A stretch of 13,725 nucleotides of DNA from an uncultured Clostridia bacterium (GTDB lineage Bacteria; Bacillota; Clostridia; UBA1381): assembly GCA_934463455.1 (NCBI GenBank), contig CAKSJU010000057.1, positions 1 through 13,725 on the forward strand. The letters run 5' to 3'. Below the pieces are notes generated by a model that had not been told where the DNA came from, ran no database searches, and saw only the letters and a program-made list of their open reading frames with translations. Positions 6,460-13,725 of the stretch are shown here, in pieces (the first letter of the stretch is position 1; the number at the start of each line of letters is the position of its first letter). The position numbers and the translations under genes are program-made.

Positions 6460-9090
6460 ATGAAAAGAAAAATATCATTTTTACTGGCATTGATTTTACT
6501 TGCCTGCACTATCAATTTGCCGGTATCGGCAAAGATAGAAAGCCGGGATAAATATGACATTCTTTGCGCATTCGGATTTTTTGATGCGGATGTTAATTAT
6601 TCGGAAAATGCTCCGGTTACGCGCGGAGAAATTGCGGCGGCTTTGGTAAATTCTCTGCCGCAGGATAAAATATTGCCGTATGAAAACGGCAGCACAGGAT
6701 TTGATGATGTGACCGCCGATGACGCAGATTATGCGAAAATTGCATACAATGCCAAAATATTCGGCATTATGGGAAATGAAACCAAATTCGGGGCATACGA
6801 AAAAGCGACTTCGTACGACGCGGCATTTATGATTTTGAATATGCTCGGCTACGGAGGAATGGTTTCGGACAGTCTTTCCTATGCGGCGGAAGCGGGACTT
6901 ACAAAAGGCATGCAGGTATCTGCCGAATTTAATATGGGACAGCTTGTGACAATGCTTTATAATGCGCTGGAGACGCGTGTAATGAAGTTTGGAATATCGG
7001 GTGGAATTAAGGTTGCGGAGCGCACTGACGGAACATATCTTTCCGAGATTTTAAAAGGCGGCAAGGGAAGAGGAGTTGTAACGGCAGAAACATATGCGGC
7101 TGTCGGAGGAGATGAGCCGACATATGAAGATGCGGTAAAAATCGGCGGCGTGCGTTATTTGACTTCATCAAAGAAACAAACAGATTTTATAGGTCAGAAA
7201 ACAGATTATTTTTACAGAGAAAACGAAGATAAAGAAAAAGTTTTGGTTTATATAAAGACATATGACGAGTCGAGTGTGATGGAAATAGATGCCGACAGTA
7301 TAGATAATTATTCGGCGCTTGAATATTCTTACCGCACGGGAGCAAATCTTGAAAAAAACAAAACAGCTTCAATACCGGTATCCGCGGATATAATTTATAA
7401 CGGAAAAGCAATCGGAGCGGGATTTGACAAATATGTCCCCGATAACGGATATGTGCGCCTTATAGATAACAATTCGGACGGTAAATATGAAGTTGTTGTC
7501 ATAAAAGATTATACAACGGTTGCGGTAGGCAAAATAAATAAAGAAGAGCGCACTTTTTCGGATGTTTACGACAGCTCAAAATCGTATACGGTGGATTTAT
7601 ATGCACCCGAAAGCACCTACGATATTCGCTCGGCAGATGGTGAAACAAAATTATTTACCGATATTTTTGTAGATAATGTAATATTTGTTGCACAAAGTGA
7701 AGATAAAGAGCTTACCTCGATTATAATTTCGAATGCAAGCGTTCGCGGAAGCGTGGATCGTTATTCGGAAAAGGAAATAGGGATAAACGGGAAAGTTTAT
7801 GAGCCGACAAAAGAATTTTATCAAAATGTTCAGGTTTCGGTTTATTCGTACGGGGTTTTCTATCTTGACCCAAAGGGACGAGTAGGAGCGTATAAATCGA
7901 GTCTGTCCGCCGATTCCCATATGGGATATATGATAAAAGCGGTAAAGGCGGACGAGTCTGAGGACGCGGAAAACGAAAACCCGCTTTTGTTTAAGATATA
8001 TACCGACAGCGGAACAATGGAAAGATTGTACAGTGCAAAAACGATGTACTATATTAATTCCAATGAAATAAACGTAAGCGGAACTCTTCCGCCGAAGGTG
8101 AAGATTGATCAAAATACAATAGACACTTTTTTGAGCGATTTAAATTCGGCAAAGGATTCCTCTCTCGGCGGCGGCTGGGTTGTTTCGTATAAGCAGAATG
8201 CAAAAGGCAGAATCACGGAGCTTGAAATTGCCGCAAAGTACAACAATAATATCGATATTTACGAAAAATTAAATGCCGGCACAAGACTGAGACAGATTGT
8301 GCCGCTTAAAGATAATATAATCCACCATACCGGACTTTTCCAGCTGGATTGCAGAATAGGACCCGATACAAAGGTATTCAGCATACCGGGAGATATTTCG
8401 AACGAAAATAAATTTGAATGTTATACCGGCGTTACAAATTGCTTTGCATGGAACAAGTCTTACACGATTTCAGCATTTTCAAAGCAGAAAAACGGAGATT
8501 ATGCGGACGTGGTTTTGGGATATTTGGGCGGCGGCAGCGGAAATGCAGATGATAAAAACGTATTTGTTGTCGAGTCGGTGTCGAACGGCTTAAATGAGGA
8601 CGACATAACAATAAAGACCATTAAAGGTATTTGGGGAACAACGAGAAGTGAGTTTAAGCTCACCGAGGAATCGAGCGAAATAGATATAGAAAGCGGCGAT
8701 ATTCTACAGTTGGAATTTGACGATTTCGGCAATGCAAGAATAAGCGGAGAAGAAAAGGGAATAATTTTTGACAAATCAAAAGCAAATCCGGCAAAAGTCG
8801 GTACAGACAGAGCGATTTTCTGCAGCTTTTACGGATATGTATACGATTTGAGCGGTACTGTATTGCGTGCGTCGGTAGATAAGCCGGAGAATGTAACGCA
8901 GGTCGAGCAGATAACAAAAATGTGGGCGGACAGATTTATCGGAGTGTACAAATACAATTCAAAGAACGGTAAGATTGAAAACGCTTCGTATTCCGACGTA
9001 ATAAGCTATAAGGATAACAGCGTGAATTATTCAAAAATATTTGCATGGTTCAGATATTCCGACCATCAGATAATGGTAATATACGATTGA
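6460..9090 (+). CDS. Large exported protein with an N-terminal SLH-like region and a long unrecognised beta-rich body
   Basis: 876 residues. The signal peptide is MKRKISFLLALILLAC with probable cleavage after VSA (residue 24). Residues 31-172 show divergent SLH-like repeats: APVTRGEIAAALV at 51-63; FDDV at 81-84 followed by an AKIFGIMG helix and turn and an ATSYDAAFMILNML stretch; then AAEAGLTKG at 142-150 followed by a helix that replaces the usual TRAE motif. From about 200 to the end the sequence is beta-rich without a family I can name. It contains a DNNSDGKYE calcium-loop-like stretch at 336-344, an NGKVYEP/YGVFYLDPKGRVGAY segment at 443-478, and several further strands. Exported proteins of this layout (N-terminal SLH, about 900 residues) are common in Clostridia but have no assigned activity. 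Both flanking gaps are short (18 and 31 bases), so it belongs to the same operon. A wall-bound structural or binding role is inferred, and no catalytic residues are identifiable. Confidence 0.83.
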   Translation: MKRKISFLLALILLACTINLPVSAKIESRDKYDILCAFGFFDADVNYSENAPVTRGEIAAALVNSLPQDKILPYENGSTGFDDVTADDADYAKIAYNAKIFGIMGNETKFGAYEKATSYDAAFMILNMLGYGGMVSDSLSYAAEAGLTKGMQVSAEFNMGQLVTMLYNALETRVMKFGISGGIKVAERTDGTYLSEILKGGKGRGVVTAETYAAVGGDEPTYEDAVKIGGVRYLTSSKKQTDFIGQKTDYFYRENEDKEKVLVYIKTYDESSVMEIDADSIDNYSALEYSYRTGANLEKNKTASIPVSADIIYNGKAIGAGFDKYVPDNGYVRLIDNNSDGKYEVVVIKDYTTVAVGKINKEERTFSDVYDSSKSYTVDLYAPESTYDIRSADGETKLFTDIFVDNVIFVAQSEDKELTSIIISNASVRGSVDRYSEKEIGINGKVYEPTKEFYQNVQVSVYSYGVFYLDPKGRVGAYKSSLSADSHMGYMIKAVKADESEDAENENPLLFKIYTDSGTMERLYSAKTMYYINSNEINVSGTLPPKVKIDQNTIDTFLSDLNSAKDSSLGGGWVVSYKQNAKGRITELEIAAKYNNNIDIYEKLNAGTRLRQIVPLKDNIIHHTGLFQLDCRIGPDTKVFSIPGDISNENKFECYTGVTNCFAWNKSYTISAFSKQKNGDYADVVLGYLGGGSGNADDKNVFVVESVSNGLNEDDITIKTIKGIWGTTRSEFKLTEESSEIDIESGDILQLEFDDFGNARISGEEKGIIFDKSKANPAKVGTDRAIFCSFYGYVYDLSGTVLRASVDKPENVTQVEQITKMWADRFIGVYKYNSKNGKIENASYSDVISYKDNSVNYSKIFAWFRYSDHQIMVIYD

Positions 9091-9121
9091 TTGTGAAAAT
9101 TTTCGGAAAGGAGATACGGTA

Positions 9122-9556
9122 ATGAAGAAAAAAATAATATCGATTATCCTCACGGTTTCGGCGATTTGTGCCGTGTGCATGCCAATACATGCTTCAACGG
9201 AAACGGCACTTTATGCAAACGGAGTGCGTGCGGAGGAAAATATTAATATACTTGAGATTGACGGAAATGTATTTGTTCCTATAAGACCGATATGGAATAC
9301 GGCGGGGTATAAGCTTGTTTGGGATAACATGCGAAAAAGAATTGTTACGACAACCGCAATCGGCAAGCTGACAATTCAAATAGGTTCAAATCTGGTAAGC
9401 GTAAATCCCGACAAGTATGAGCCGAAGCTTATATCGGCATATCCGAGAATTTATGAGGGTCAGACCATGATACCGATAGATTTTGCCGCGGAGTGCGTCG
9501 GGGCGTCAATTCAATATTCAAAAGCTAATAATGCGGTTATGATTATATCTGAATAA
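9122..9556 (+). CDS. Small exported protein made of one copper-amine-oxidase N-terminal-like domain
   Basis: 144 residues. The signal peptide begins MKKKIISIILTVS, nearly the same as that of the first exported gene, with probable cleavage after HA (residue 24). The rest matches the copper amine oxidase N-terminal-like (stalk) domain. Its hallmarks are VFVPIRPIWNTAGYKLVWD (50-68), R-K-R-I-V (71-75), an IQIGSN strand (85-90), and the second half-repeat MIPIDFAAECVGASIQY (116-132) with AVMII near the end. Despite the name, this domain carries no oxidase active site. In Gram-positive bacteria it usually occurs as a wall-associated module on larger proteins. Here it stands alone, so it may act as an adaptor or small wall-binding partner. 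The RBS AAAGGAG (9107-9113) has an 8-base spacing. The gap to the next gene is 15 bases. Confidence 0.85.
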   Translation: MKKKIISIILTVSAICAVCMPIHASTETALYANGVRAEENINILEIDGNVFVPIRPIWNTAGYKLVWDNMRKRIVTTTAIGKLTIQIGSNLVSVNPDKYEPKLISAYPRIYEGQTMIPIDFAAECVGASIQYSKANNAVMIISE

Positions 9557-9571
9557 AAAGGAGCGGTAGAC

Positions 9572-12500
9572 ATGTACAAAAAAATTATAGCAATTATTCT
9601 TTCATTAGCATCTGTTGCCGCTTCTCTGCCGGTTTTTGCGGCAGATGAACAAAACGAAAAGCTTTATTGCTTTTCGGATAACAAATGGACCACTGAGGGC
9701 AGCGAAAGCGACGCCGCAATATATGCCGAAAATGGCATAGAGCTGGAAAATTATACAACCGGTGCGGAATATTCATGGCTTTCGGGGTGTGACAGCGGCA
9801 TTTTGGCAACCGACCCGGATTGCAAAAAGCTGACCGACGGAAAACTTGATATGAACAGCGGAAACTATGTTATAAATTCGGAATGGAGAAAAAAAGGCTC
9901 GGGAACGGCGCGTTTTGACCTTAAAAATACTTATTGGATAAGCCGCGTTGACGCATGGTCATATACAACGAGCACCTCACAGGTCGGAGAGGTTACGGTA
10001 AAGGTCGGAGAGGATTTAAACAGCCTTAAAGAGCTTCCGAAAACCAAAGCACAAGTTCCGTCTGCGGAAGAGCTTGCCGAAAACGGCAATTCGTTTTTAT
10101 CTTATGCGGGAGTGAATTTTAATGCGGTTAAAGCAAGATATGTTGAGATAACATATACTACAGACTCAAGCGCAAGTAAATTAATCGCTGCCGAAGCGGC
10201 AATTTTCGGTTATCTTGAAAAACCGAAGACCGGTGCTGCGGCTATAGAAGAAAAGCCGGAAACGGAGGAACGGGAAATCTTTGCGGCGGAAGAGCCGGAA
10301 ATAAATGAGCATAACGCATATATAGCCGATTTGGGCGAGGTATATGAGGTCACAAAAACGAGCGTGACTCAATATAATTCCAGCGTGAACGGATTAAAGG
10401 ATTATGAAGTCTGGCTTTCTTCCGACGGCAGAAACTATATGTATATCGGAAGCGGCGAGCCTGAAAACACATTGAATTATGAAATTAATTCAACGGAGTA
10501 TAAAATAACTCAGAAAATGTATGCGCGATATGTTAAATTTGTAATGAATAAGCTTGATGCGCGCGACGGAGTAATGATTGAAAATGTAAAGGTGTTCGGA
10601 CGCGACGGAAAAGAACAGGAGCGTATAGATAAAAATGCCGAATATTCTTACTATATTCAGCATCCTTACCAAACAGCGGACGACATAAGAGTGGCGGACA
10701 GAGATTGCAAAAAGCTGACCGACGGCGATAAGGAAAACACGATTGAGACAAAAGAAGCTTGGGCAACGGTTGTTTTTGATTTGAAAAAAGCATATCAAAT
10801 CGGCGATGTCAACATTTATTCGCTTGCAAATGACGCTTCGTTTATGGAGGGCTGCGAGATAAGATACTCGCTTGACGGAAGCAAATATTTTACATATACG
10901 TATTATGTAAATCAAAACGAGAAAAACGGCGGAATTGTAAAAAGCACTTTTTCGGGAATGCCGGGGCGGAACGCACGTTATCTTAAAATTATAATGCAAA
11001 GCTCAAAAAAAAGCATAGCGATAAGCGAAATCGAGATAAACGGCTATGATGTGGAAATGCCGCGCTCAAACAGCTTAAAGCAGGTACCGCTCAGAGTTGA
11101 AATGAAGAATTATCTTTTGGCATATCTCGATTGGTCAACATACAATAACGATAATGTAAGCAAATATGCACTGTATGTTGAAAAAAATCCGTTTACGGAT
11201 ACATCAAGGCTGAAGGCGGACGCTGTTTTTGAAAGATTTGACGACGCATTTATATATAAGTATAAATCAAGAACAAATCTTGAGCCGGAAACCACATATT
11301 ATTTTGCCGTTACACCTTTCGATGATATGGGAAACGAGCTGAAAGAGGTAACACCGGTCAAGGTGACAACATGCGGAGTTCTCGGAACAAAGGTTAAGGA
11401 TATATTTAATATTGTAGACCATCCGGGTCGAGGCGGAGGCGGAACAAAAGGCTGGGGCAGCTACCTGGACTCAAACGTTAAGGAAGCGGTCAGACTTTTG
11501 GACGAAATGGGCGCGAGCAACAAGACGCGTATGTGGCAGCTGGACAGCAAGATGAAATATTACTGTGATGTGGGCATTGCACCGCTTTTAACCAATATAA
11601 AAACCGATTCGGTGCAGTACGGAAATTATATGTACTCAAACGGAAACGAATCGGATTTGCAAAAGGCGGATGTAAATGAATTTCTTGCCACAATGAAGAA
11701 AACATATAAGGATTTGAAAAACAACGATAAGCGAAATATGCTTGTCGATCCCGCACTCGGCGGAACGGAAAAAGGCTCTTTGGAATGGCTGGATGATTTG
11801 TACAAGGCAGGCAACGGCGTGGAAACACGAGAAGCGTTTGAAGCACTGGATGTACATTTGTACACAAAATTCGGAGACCCGACTTATCCGGGACTTCCGA
11901 CGGTATCACCGGAAATGCTTTATCAAAAGCTTGATTTGCTGCGGGATGTTATGAAAAAGTACGGCGACGGAGATAAGCCGATTATTTCGACCGAGGTCGG
12001 TTATCAGACCTCCGAGGTAAACGGATATTCGGGAAAAAGAGACTATGAAGAACAAAGGGATTACGTAGTTCGCCTTTATATGATTTTGCTTGCAAAGGAT
12101 GTAAAGGAGGCATGGTATTATTGTTTCCAGGATTATGGCTATGATGAAACCAATTACGAAAACCATTGGGGCTTGATTGATTATTTCTGTGTTCCGAAAC
12201 CGTCTTATTACGGATATTATAATATGTATCAGCAGATGAGAAATACCGAGCTTATCGGGAGCACTGCGGGACTTTCAAATCCGTACTACGGCTATGACTT
12301 TTACGATGAAACCAAAAACGGAATTATTTCGGTTGTTTGGGCAGCGGACGGACAGAGTAAAACAATGTCCTTTAATACCCTTTCGGGAAAAGATGAAAAT
12401 ATAGAGGTCATAGGCTGTGACGGAAGCTTTTCAAGACTTGATACCGTGGGCGGCAAAGGCTCTGTTACAATAGGCAGAGGTCCTGTGTACATTTACTCGG

Positions 12501-13725
12501 AAAAAGGAATTAAAGCAAATTCAATAAATGTTGCATTTGCGGCAGACAGTATATCAAAAGATACATCGAGAGGAAGAAGCGTAGACTTCACACTTTTGAG
12601 AAAAGAACTCGGAAAGGGACATTCGGGACGTGTTGAAACGGAAAATCTGCCGAGCGGATGGAGTGTTTCGGGCGATACGGAATTTTCGGCGGATGCAGAG
12701 TCTGTTAATGTCAGAGTTAATGTGCCGGAGGATGCGAAAGAACAGGAGGAGAATTTTGTATTAAAGGTTATTCTCGACAACGGAGTGTTTGTACCTATTA
12801 ATGTAAAGGTAAACGTTAAATCGTCGATTGAGATAAAAATGCTTCCGGAGCCTGTAGAGTTCGGAAAATGGGATAATTGGAAAATCGCGGTTTATTGTAA
12901 GAATGTTGTCGATACTCCGGTTTCGGCAGACTTTGGTGTTATTAATTCGGAGGGAATTAATATAACAACGCTGGATACTCAGCATATTGAAAATCTTATG
13001 CCGGGCGAAACGGTCAAGCTTTATCTTGACATAAGCGAGCCGCCGAAAAAGTATAAGGCGGCAGGCACGTTTGCGATTGATGTGAACGGACAGCGTAAAA
13101 TCTTTGACAGGAATTTGAACTTCTCGGCATGTGTAAACGACGGAATTACTCCGGTTATTGACGGCGTAATATCGCCGGGAGAATGGGATAATTGTCAGGT
13201 GATTGAAAACGAGCCGTACGGACCGAGCAAAACGTGGACCGGACCGGAGGATTCATCCTTTAAAGTCTACAGAAAATGGGATGACCAAAATTTCTACATG
13301 GCGGTAGATGTAACCGATGATATGCAAAGTCAGCCGTTTAACGGTATTACAATCTGGCAGGGCGACTGTGTACAGGTTGCGCTTGACCCGGCAAGAAAAG
13401 AGGGCGTCGGAATTTCTACGGTCGATTATTTCGAATTCGGGCTTGCGATGAGCGATGAGAAAAAAGAGCTTATGACATATGTATGGTATGCCGACATTGT
13501 AATTAAGAAGGACAGACCGGTTGCTTCGTATACCGGAAAGGTACAGCGTACAGAGGATAATCATACGATTTATGAAATTGCCATACCGTGGCAATATCTC
13601 GGATGCACAGGAATAGGCGAAAACGATTGTATAGGTTTTTCGATTGCGTATATGGATAAAGATAAGGCAGAAAAGAGAGAAGACAGACTTAACTACATGC
13701 AGGGAATTAATTCCACAAAGGACGC
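9572..13725 (+). CDS. Giant multimodular putative clan GH-A glycoside hydrolase with discoidin-like and CBM9 modules, partial
   Basis: 1384 codons are open to the window edge with no stop. RBS AAAGGAG (9557-9563) directly follows the upstream TAA. Signal peptide MYKKIIAIIL, cleavage probably after VFA (residue 23). Modules seen: discoidin-like at about 28-214 (CKKLTDG, ARYVEI, IFGY); an acidic, Pro/Glu-rich linker (218-246) and a shortened discoidin-like domain to 343; a third discoidin-like domain at 350-493 (CKKLTDG, VFDLKKAYQI, ARYLKI); an Fn3-like domain at 505-600; and a TIM barrel at about 605-890. In the barrel, GNE gives Glu693 as candidate acid/base, DVHLY is a likely strand 6, and ISTEVGY gives Glu808 as candidate nucleophile, 115 residues apart as in clan GH-A. 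WGLIDYFCVPKPSYYGYY follows. Then come a small beta domain (893-979), two NEW3/Ig-like domains (about 982-1186) and a CBM9-like domain from 1193 (DGVISPGEW, LNYMQGI) that is nearly complete. It is probably a secreted polysaccharidase. The GH family and substrate are not assignable by eye. Confidence 0.85.
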   Translation, partial: MYKKIIAIILSLASVAASLPVFAADEQNEKLYCFSDNKWTTEGSESDAAIYAENGIELENYTTGAEYSWLSGCDSGILATDPDCKKLTDGKLDMNSGNYVINSEWRKKGSGTARFDLKNTYWISRVDAWSYTTSTSQVGEVTVKVGEDLNSLKELPKTKAQVPSAEELAENGNSFLSYAGVNFNAVKARYVEITYTTDSSASKLIAAEAAIFGYLEKPKTGAAAIEEKPETEEREIFAAEEPEINEHNAYIADLGEVYEVTKTSVTQYNSSVNGLKDYEVWLSSDGRNYMYIGSGEPENTLNYEINSTEYKITQKMYARYVKFVMNKLDARDGVMIENVKVFGRDGKEQERIDKNAEYSYYIQHPYQTADDIRVADRDCKKLTDGDKENTIETKEAWATVVFDLKKAYQIGDVNIYSLANDASFMEGCEIRYSLDGSKYFTYTYYVNQNEKNGGIVKSTFSGMPGRNARYLKIIMQSSKKSIAISEIEINGYDVEMPRSNSLKQVPLRVEMKNYLLAYLDWSTYNNDNVSKYALYVEKNPFTDTSRLKADAVFERFDDAFIYKYKSRTNLEPETTYYFAVTPFDDMGNELKEVTPVKVTTCGVLGTKVKDIFNIVDHPGRGGGGTKGWGSYLDSNVKEAVRLLDEMGASNKTRMWQLDSKMKYYCDVGIAPLLTNIKTDSVQYGNYMYSNGNESDLQKADVNEFLATMKKTYKDLKNNDKRNMLVDPALGGTEKGSLEWLDDLYKAGNGVETREAFEALDVHLYTKFGDPTYPGLPTVSPEMLYQKLDLLRDVMKKYGDGDKPIISTEVGYQTSEVNGYSGKRDYEEQRDYVVRLYMILLAKDVKEAWYYCFQDYGYDETNYENHWGLIDYFCVPKPSYYGYYNMYQQMRNTELIGSTAGLSNPYYGYDFYDETKNGIISVVWAADGQSKTMSFNTLSGKDENIEVIGCDGSFSRLDTVGGKGSVTIGRGPVYIYSEKGIKANSINVAFAADSISKDTSRGRSVDFTLLRKELGKGHSGRVETENLPSGWSVSGDTEFSADAESVNVRVNVPEDAKEQEENFVLKVILDNGVFVPINVKVNVKSSIEIKMLPEPVEFGKWDNWKIAVYCKNVVDTPVSADFGVINSEGINITTLDTQHIENLMPGETVKLYLDISEPPKKYKAAGTFAIDVNGQRKIFDRNLNFSACVNDGITPVIDGVISPGEWDNCQVIENEPYGPSKTWTGPEDSSFKVYRKWDDQNFYMAVDVTDDMQSQPFNGITIWQGDCVQVALDPARKEGVGISTVDYFEFGLAMSDEKKELMTYVWYADIVIKKDRPVASYTGKVQRTEDNHTIYEIAIPWQYLGCTGIGENDCIGFSIAYMDKDKAEKREDRLNYMQGINSTKD
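9818..9840 (+). repeat. 23-bp direct repeat inside the giant hydrolase gene, copy 1
   Basis: This stretch encodes the motif D-C-K-K-L-T-D-G of the first discoidin-like domain. It is identical over 23 bases to 10703-10725, in the third discoidin-like domain. The two domains are otherwise well diverged. Their separation is 885 bases, a multiple of three. Confidence 0.8.
10703..10725 (+). repeat. 23-bp direct repeat inside the giant hydrolase gene, copy 2
   Basis: Second copy of the identical 23-base stretch, in the third discoidin-like domain. It is in the same reading frame as copy 1. Recombination between the copies would delete 885 bases (295 codons) in frame, removing one domain equivalent. 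Confidence 0.8.

Noticed and set aside
6484..6508. Lipobox in the signal peptide of the second SLH protein (LLAC)
   Set aside because: The cysteine lies inside the hydrophobic core, the -2 position is Leu, and a good signal peptidase I site (VSA) follows.
7465..7491. DNNSDGKYE segment as a dockerin or EF-hand
   Set aside because: Only one such loop is present, without the paired helix-loop repeats of dockerins; probably a beta-hairpin calcium loop.
9095..9104. 10-bp palindrome GAAAATTTTC before the small stalk-domain gene
   Set aside because: Short, fully AT inside, and expected by chance in this base composition; too small to form a stable hairpin or clear operator.
10490..10999. Minus-strand open frame of about 170 codons opposite the hydrolase gene
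   Set aside because: It lies wholly opposite a continuous + strand coding frame with clear domains; its translation is rich in Cys/Ile/Arg with no family pattern and no RBS-led start.
11742..11954. Short + strand open frame of 70 codons within the hydrolase barrel
   Set aside because: Out of frame with the barrel-coding sequence that contains the conserved DVHLY strand, and lacking any protein-like pattern.

Overview
The window looks like part of a carbohydrate-utilisation locus from an anaerobic Gram-positive bacterium of the class Clostridia. The evidence is moderately AT-rich DNA, strong AAAGGAG-type ribosome binding sites, Sec signal peptides on every complete gene, S-layer homology (SLH) anchors, a copper-amine-oxidase N-terminal-like wall module, and discoidin/FIVAR multimodular exported proteins. 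This architecture recalls uncultured or poorly studied gut and rumen Clostridia (Monoglobus-like pectin degraders, for example). That placement is an impression, not a demonstrated assignment. All genes lie on the + strand.

Layout. Bases 1-77 hold the last codons of what appears to be a CUT1 (MalG-type) sugar ABC transporter permease. A likely intrinsic terminator follows (104-130). After it comes a 5' leader with a small hairpin and a good RBS, opening a run of six exported-protein genes. (1) 198-2714: three discoidin-like domains alternating with two FIVAR-like helical bundles and a C-terminal beta module, with no catalytic domain. (2) 2848-4752: a related non-catalytic protein with two discoidin-like domains, two helical bundles and a similar C-terminal beta module. 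(3) 4768-6441: an SLH-anchored protein with an N-terminal beta domain, a helical middle, a Gly/Ser linker and three C-terminal SLH repeats. (4) 6460-9090: an SLH-like N terminus followed by about 700 residues of unrecognised beta-rich sequence. (5) 9122-9556: a small exported protein that is almost entirely one copper-amine-oxidase N-terminal-like domain. (6) 9572 to beyond 13725: a giant multimodular putative clan GH-A glycoside hydrolase with discoidin-like domains, an Fn3-like domain, a TIM barrel, NEW3/Ig-like domains and a C-terminal CBM9. It is cut by the window end.

Genes 2 to 6 are separated by only 15-31 bases, and in three of the four junctions the next RBS overlaps or directly abuts the preceding stop codon, so they are almost certainly co-transcribed. 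The exception in the run is the 133-base gap between genes 1 and 2, which holds a 12-15 bp GC-rich hairpin lacking a downstream U-tract. This suits a partial terminator or an RNA-processing/stabilising element that would make gene 1 product more abundant than the rest.

Working model (inference). The non-catalytic discoidin proteins and the giant enzyme bind the same class of glycan at the cell surface. The SLH proteins tether to the secondary cell-wall polymer. The hydrolase releases sugars, and the transporter encoded just upstream imports them. No cohesin, dockerin, LPXTG or lipobox is visible in genes 1 and 2, so how those proteins are retained at the surface is the main open question. The similar C-terminal modules of genes 1 and 2 are the natural candidates for docking to the SLH proteins.
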